This document shows positions 6,751 through 7,018 of a stretch of DNA of 7,018 nt, in pieces (the first letter of the stretch is position 1; each line of letters opens with the position of its first letter). The position numbers and the translations under genes are program-made. This DNA comes from Puniceicoccales bacterium (GTDB lineage Bacteria > Verrucomicrobiota > Verrucomicrobiia > Opitutales > Oceanipulchritudinaceae), in assembly GCA_030595525.1 (NCBI GenBank), contig JAUVDD010000085.1, positions 1 to 7,018 on the forward strand, read 5' to 3'. The notes under the pieces were generated by a model. It made no database searches, had not been told where the DNA came from, and was given only the letters and a program-made list of their open reading frames with translations.

Positions 6751-7018
6751 TTAGTTTTCACAGGGATTCAAGGTAAAAAGGGCAAGTTCTTGGGGCAATT
6801 CCTTATGCCGCATGACAACGATTCCTATAACAGCAGTAGCCGAGTTCGTTGCCTCTTGGATCCTCTTACGGTCCCGGAAGACCTCCGCGTATAGATCATT
6901 GCCGAGGGATATGATATTGCCGGATTCCGAGTCAGCAATTTTGGTCAGGATTTCATCTATTACCTTGGCAGGGTCTTTCGTAAAAGCAGATGTTTTATCC
7001 TTGGCGATTCGTCCCGTC
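6751..7018 (-). CDS. C-terminal part of an unrecognised protein (runs off the right edge)
   Basis: The minus-strand frame entering from the right edge stays open for 88 codons and ends at a TAA (6753-6751). The residues look like a real protein: KDPAKVIDEILTKIADSES, then DLYAEVFRDRKRIQEA, then a hydrophobic stretch ATAVIGIVVMRH. No catalytic motif or known family was recognised. The last residues (FTLNPCEN) run towards the repeat cluster and may not be the original C-terminus, since the gene could have been cut by an element carrying those repeats. Its start and bulk lie outside the window. Confidence 0.5.
   Translation of the reverse strand, partial: TGRIAKDKTSAFTKDPAKVIDEILTKIADSESGNIISLGNDLYAEVFRDRKRIQEATNSATAVIGIVVMRHKELPQELALFTLNPCEN

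Noticed and set aside
6239..6761. Open frames of 84-112 residues in the hairpin-rich segment
   Set aside because: They overlap on both strands, have no recognisable domains, and contain repeated peptides (DVRK, PEVR, PDVRM) that come from the DNA repeats.

Overview
The window has two contrasting parts. The left two-thirds (1-4588) is a tightly packed three-gene operon read entirely on the minus strand. The right third (about 4685-7018) is an eroded accessory region with a dead integron-type integrase, repeat-rich and AT-rich non-coding DNA, and the end of one unknown gene. The operon encodes envelope proteins of HlyD/membrane-fusion type, which points to a bacterium with a two-membrane envelope. 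The mix of an M50-HlyD fusion, a GAF-HlyD adaptor, a SecA-like protein and an environmental-type integron integrase would fit the Planctomycetes-Verrucomicrobia-Lentisphaerae/Kiritimatiellae group or a delta- or gammaproteobacterial lineage. The sequence alone does not decide between these.

Operon order, following transcription from right to left: (1) 4588-2702, a 628-residue protein with two cytosolic GAF-like domains, one membrane segment and a HlyD-type periplasmic adaptor; (2) 2687-498, a 729-residue protein with a PqqD-like N-terminal domain, a multi-pass M50 (site-2 protease) membrane domain with an intact HEFGH zinc site, and a C-terminal HlyD-type arm; (3) 496 to beyond position 1, the first 165 residues of a SecA-family ATPase with an intact Walker A. 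The gaps between genes are 14 bases and 1 base, so the three are almost certainly co-transcribed. A good sigma70-like promoter (perfect TATAAT) lies just upstream of gene 1. The most economical reading is a specialised export or maturation system: a SecA-type motor, a membrane protease or scaffold with a possible leader-binding domain, and two adaptor arms reaching across the periplasm, with a GAF sensor attached. The cargo and the outer-membrane partner are not in this window.

The integrase lies back to back with the operon promoter (4685-5538, plus strand). It retains all the tyrosine-recombinase catalytic residues and the extra segment typical of integron IntI, but it has lost most of its N-terminal domain and carries a one-base deletion near 5194 that splits the catalytic domain between two frames. 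From 5539 to 6750 no convincing intact gene is visible. This stretch holds one possible small ORF on the minus strand, an AT-rich block (about 5940-6240) and a hairpin-rich segment (6240-6750) with a cluster of TCCGGACAT-type repeats. At the right edge, 6751-7018 on the minus strand is the 3' end of an unrecognised gene.
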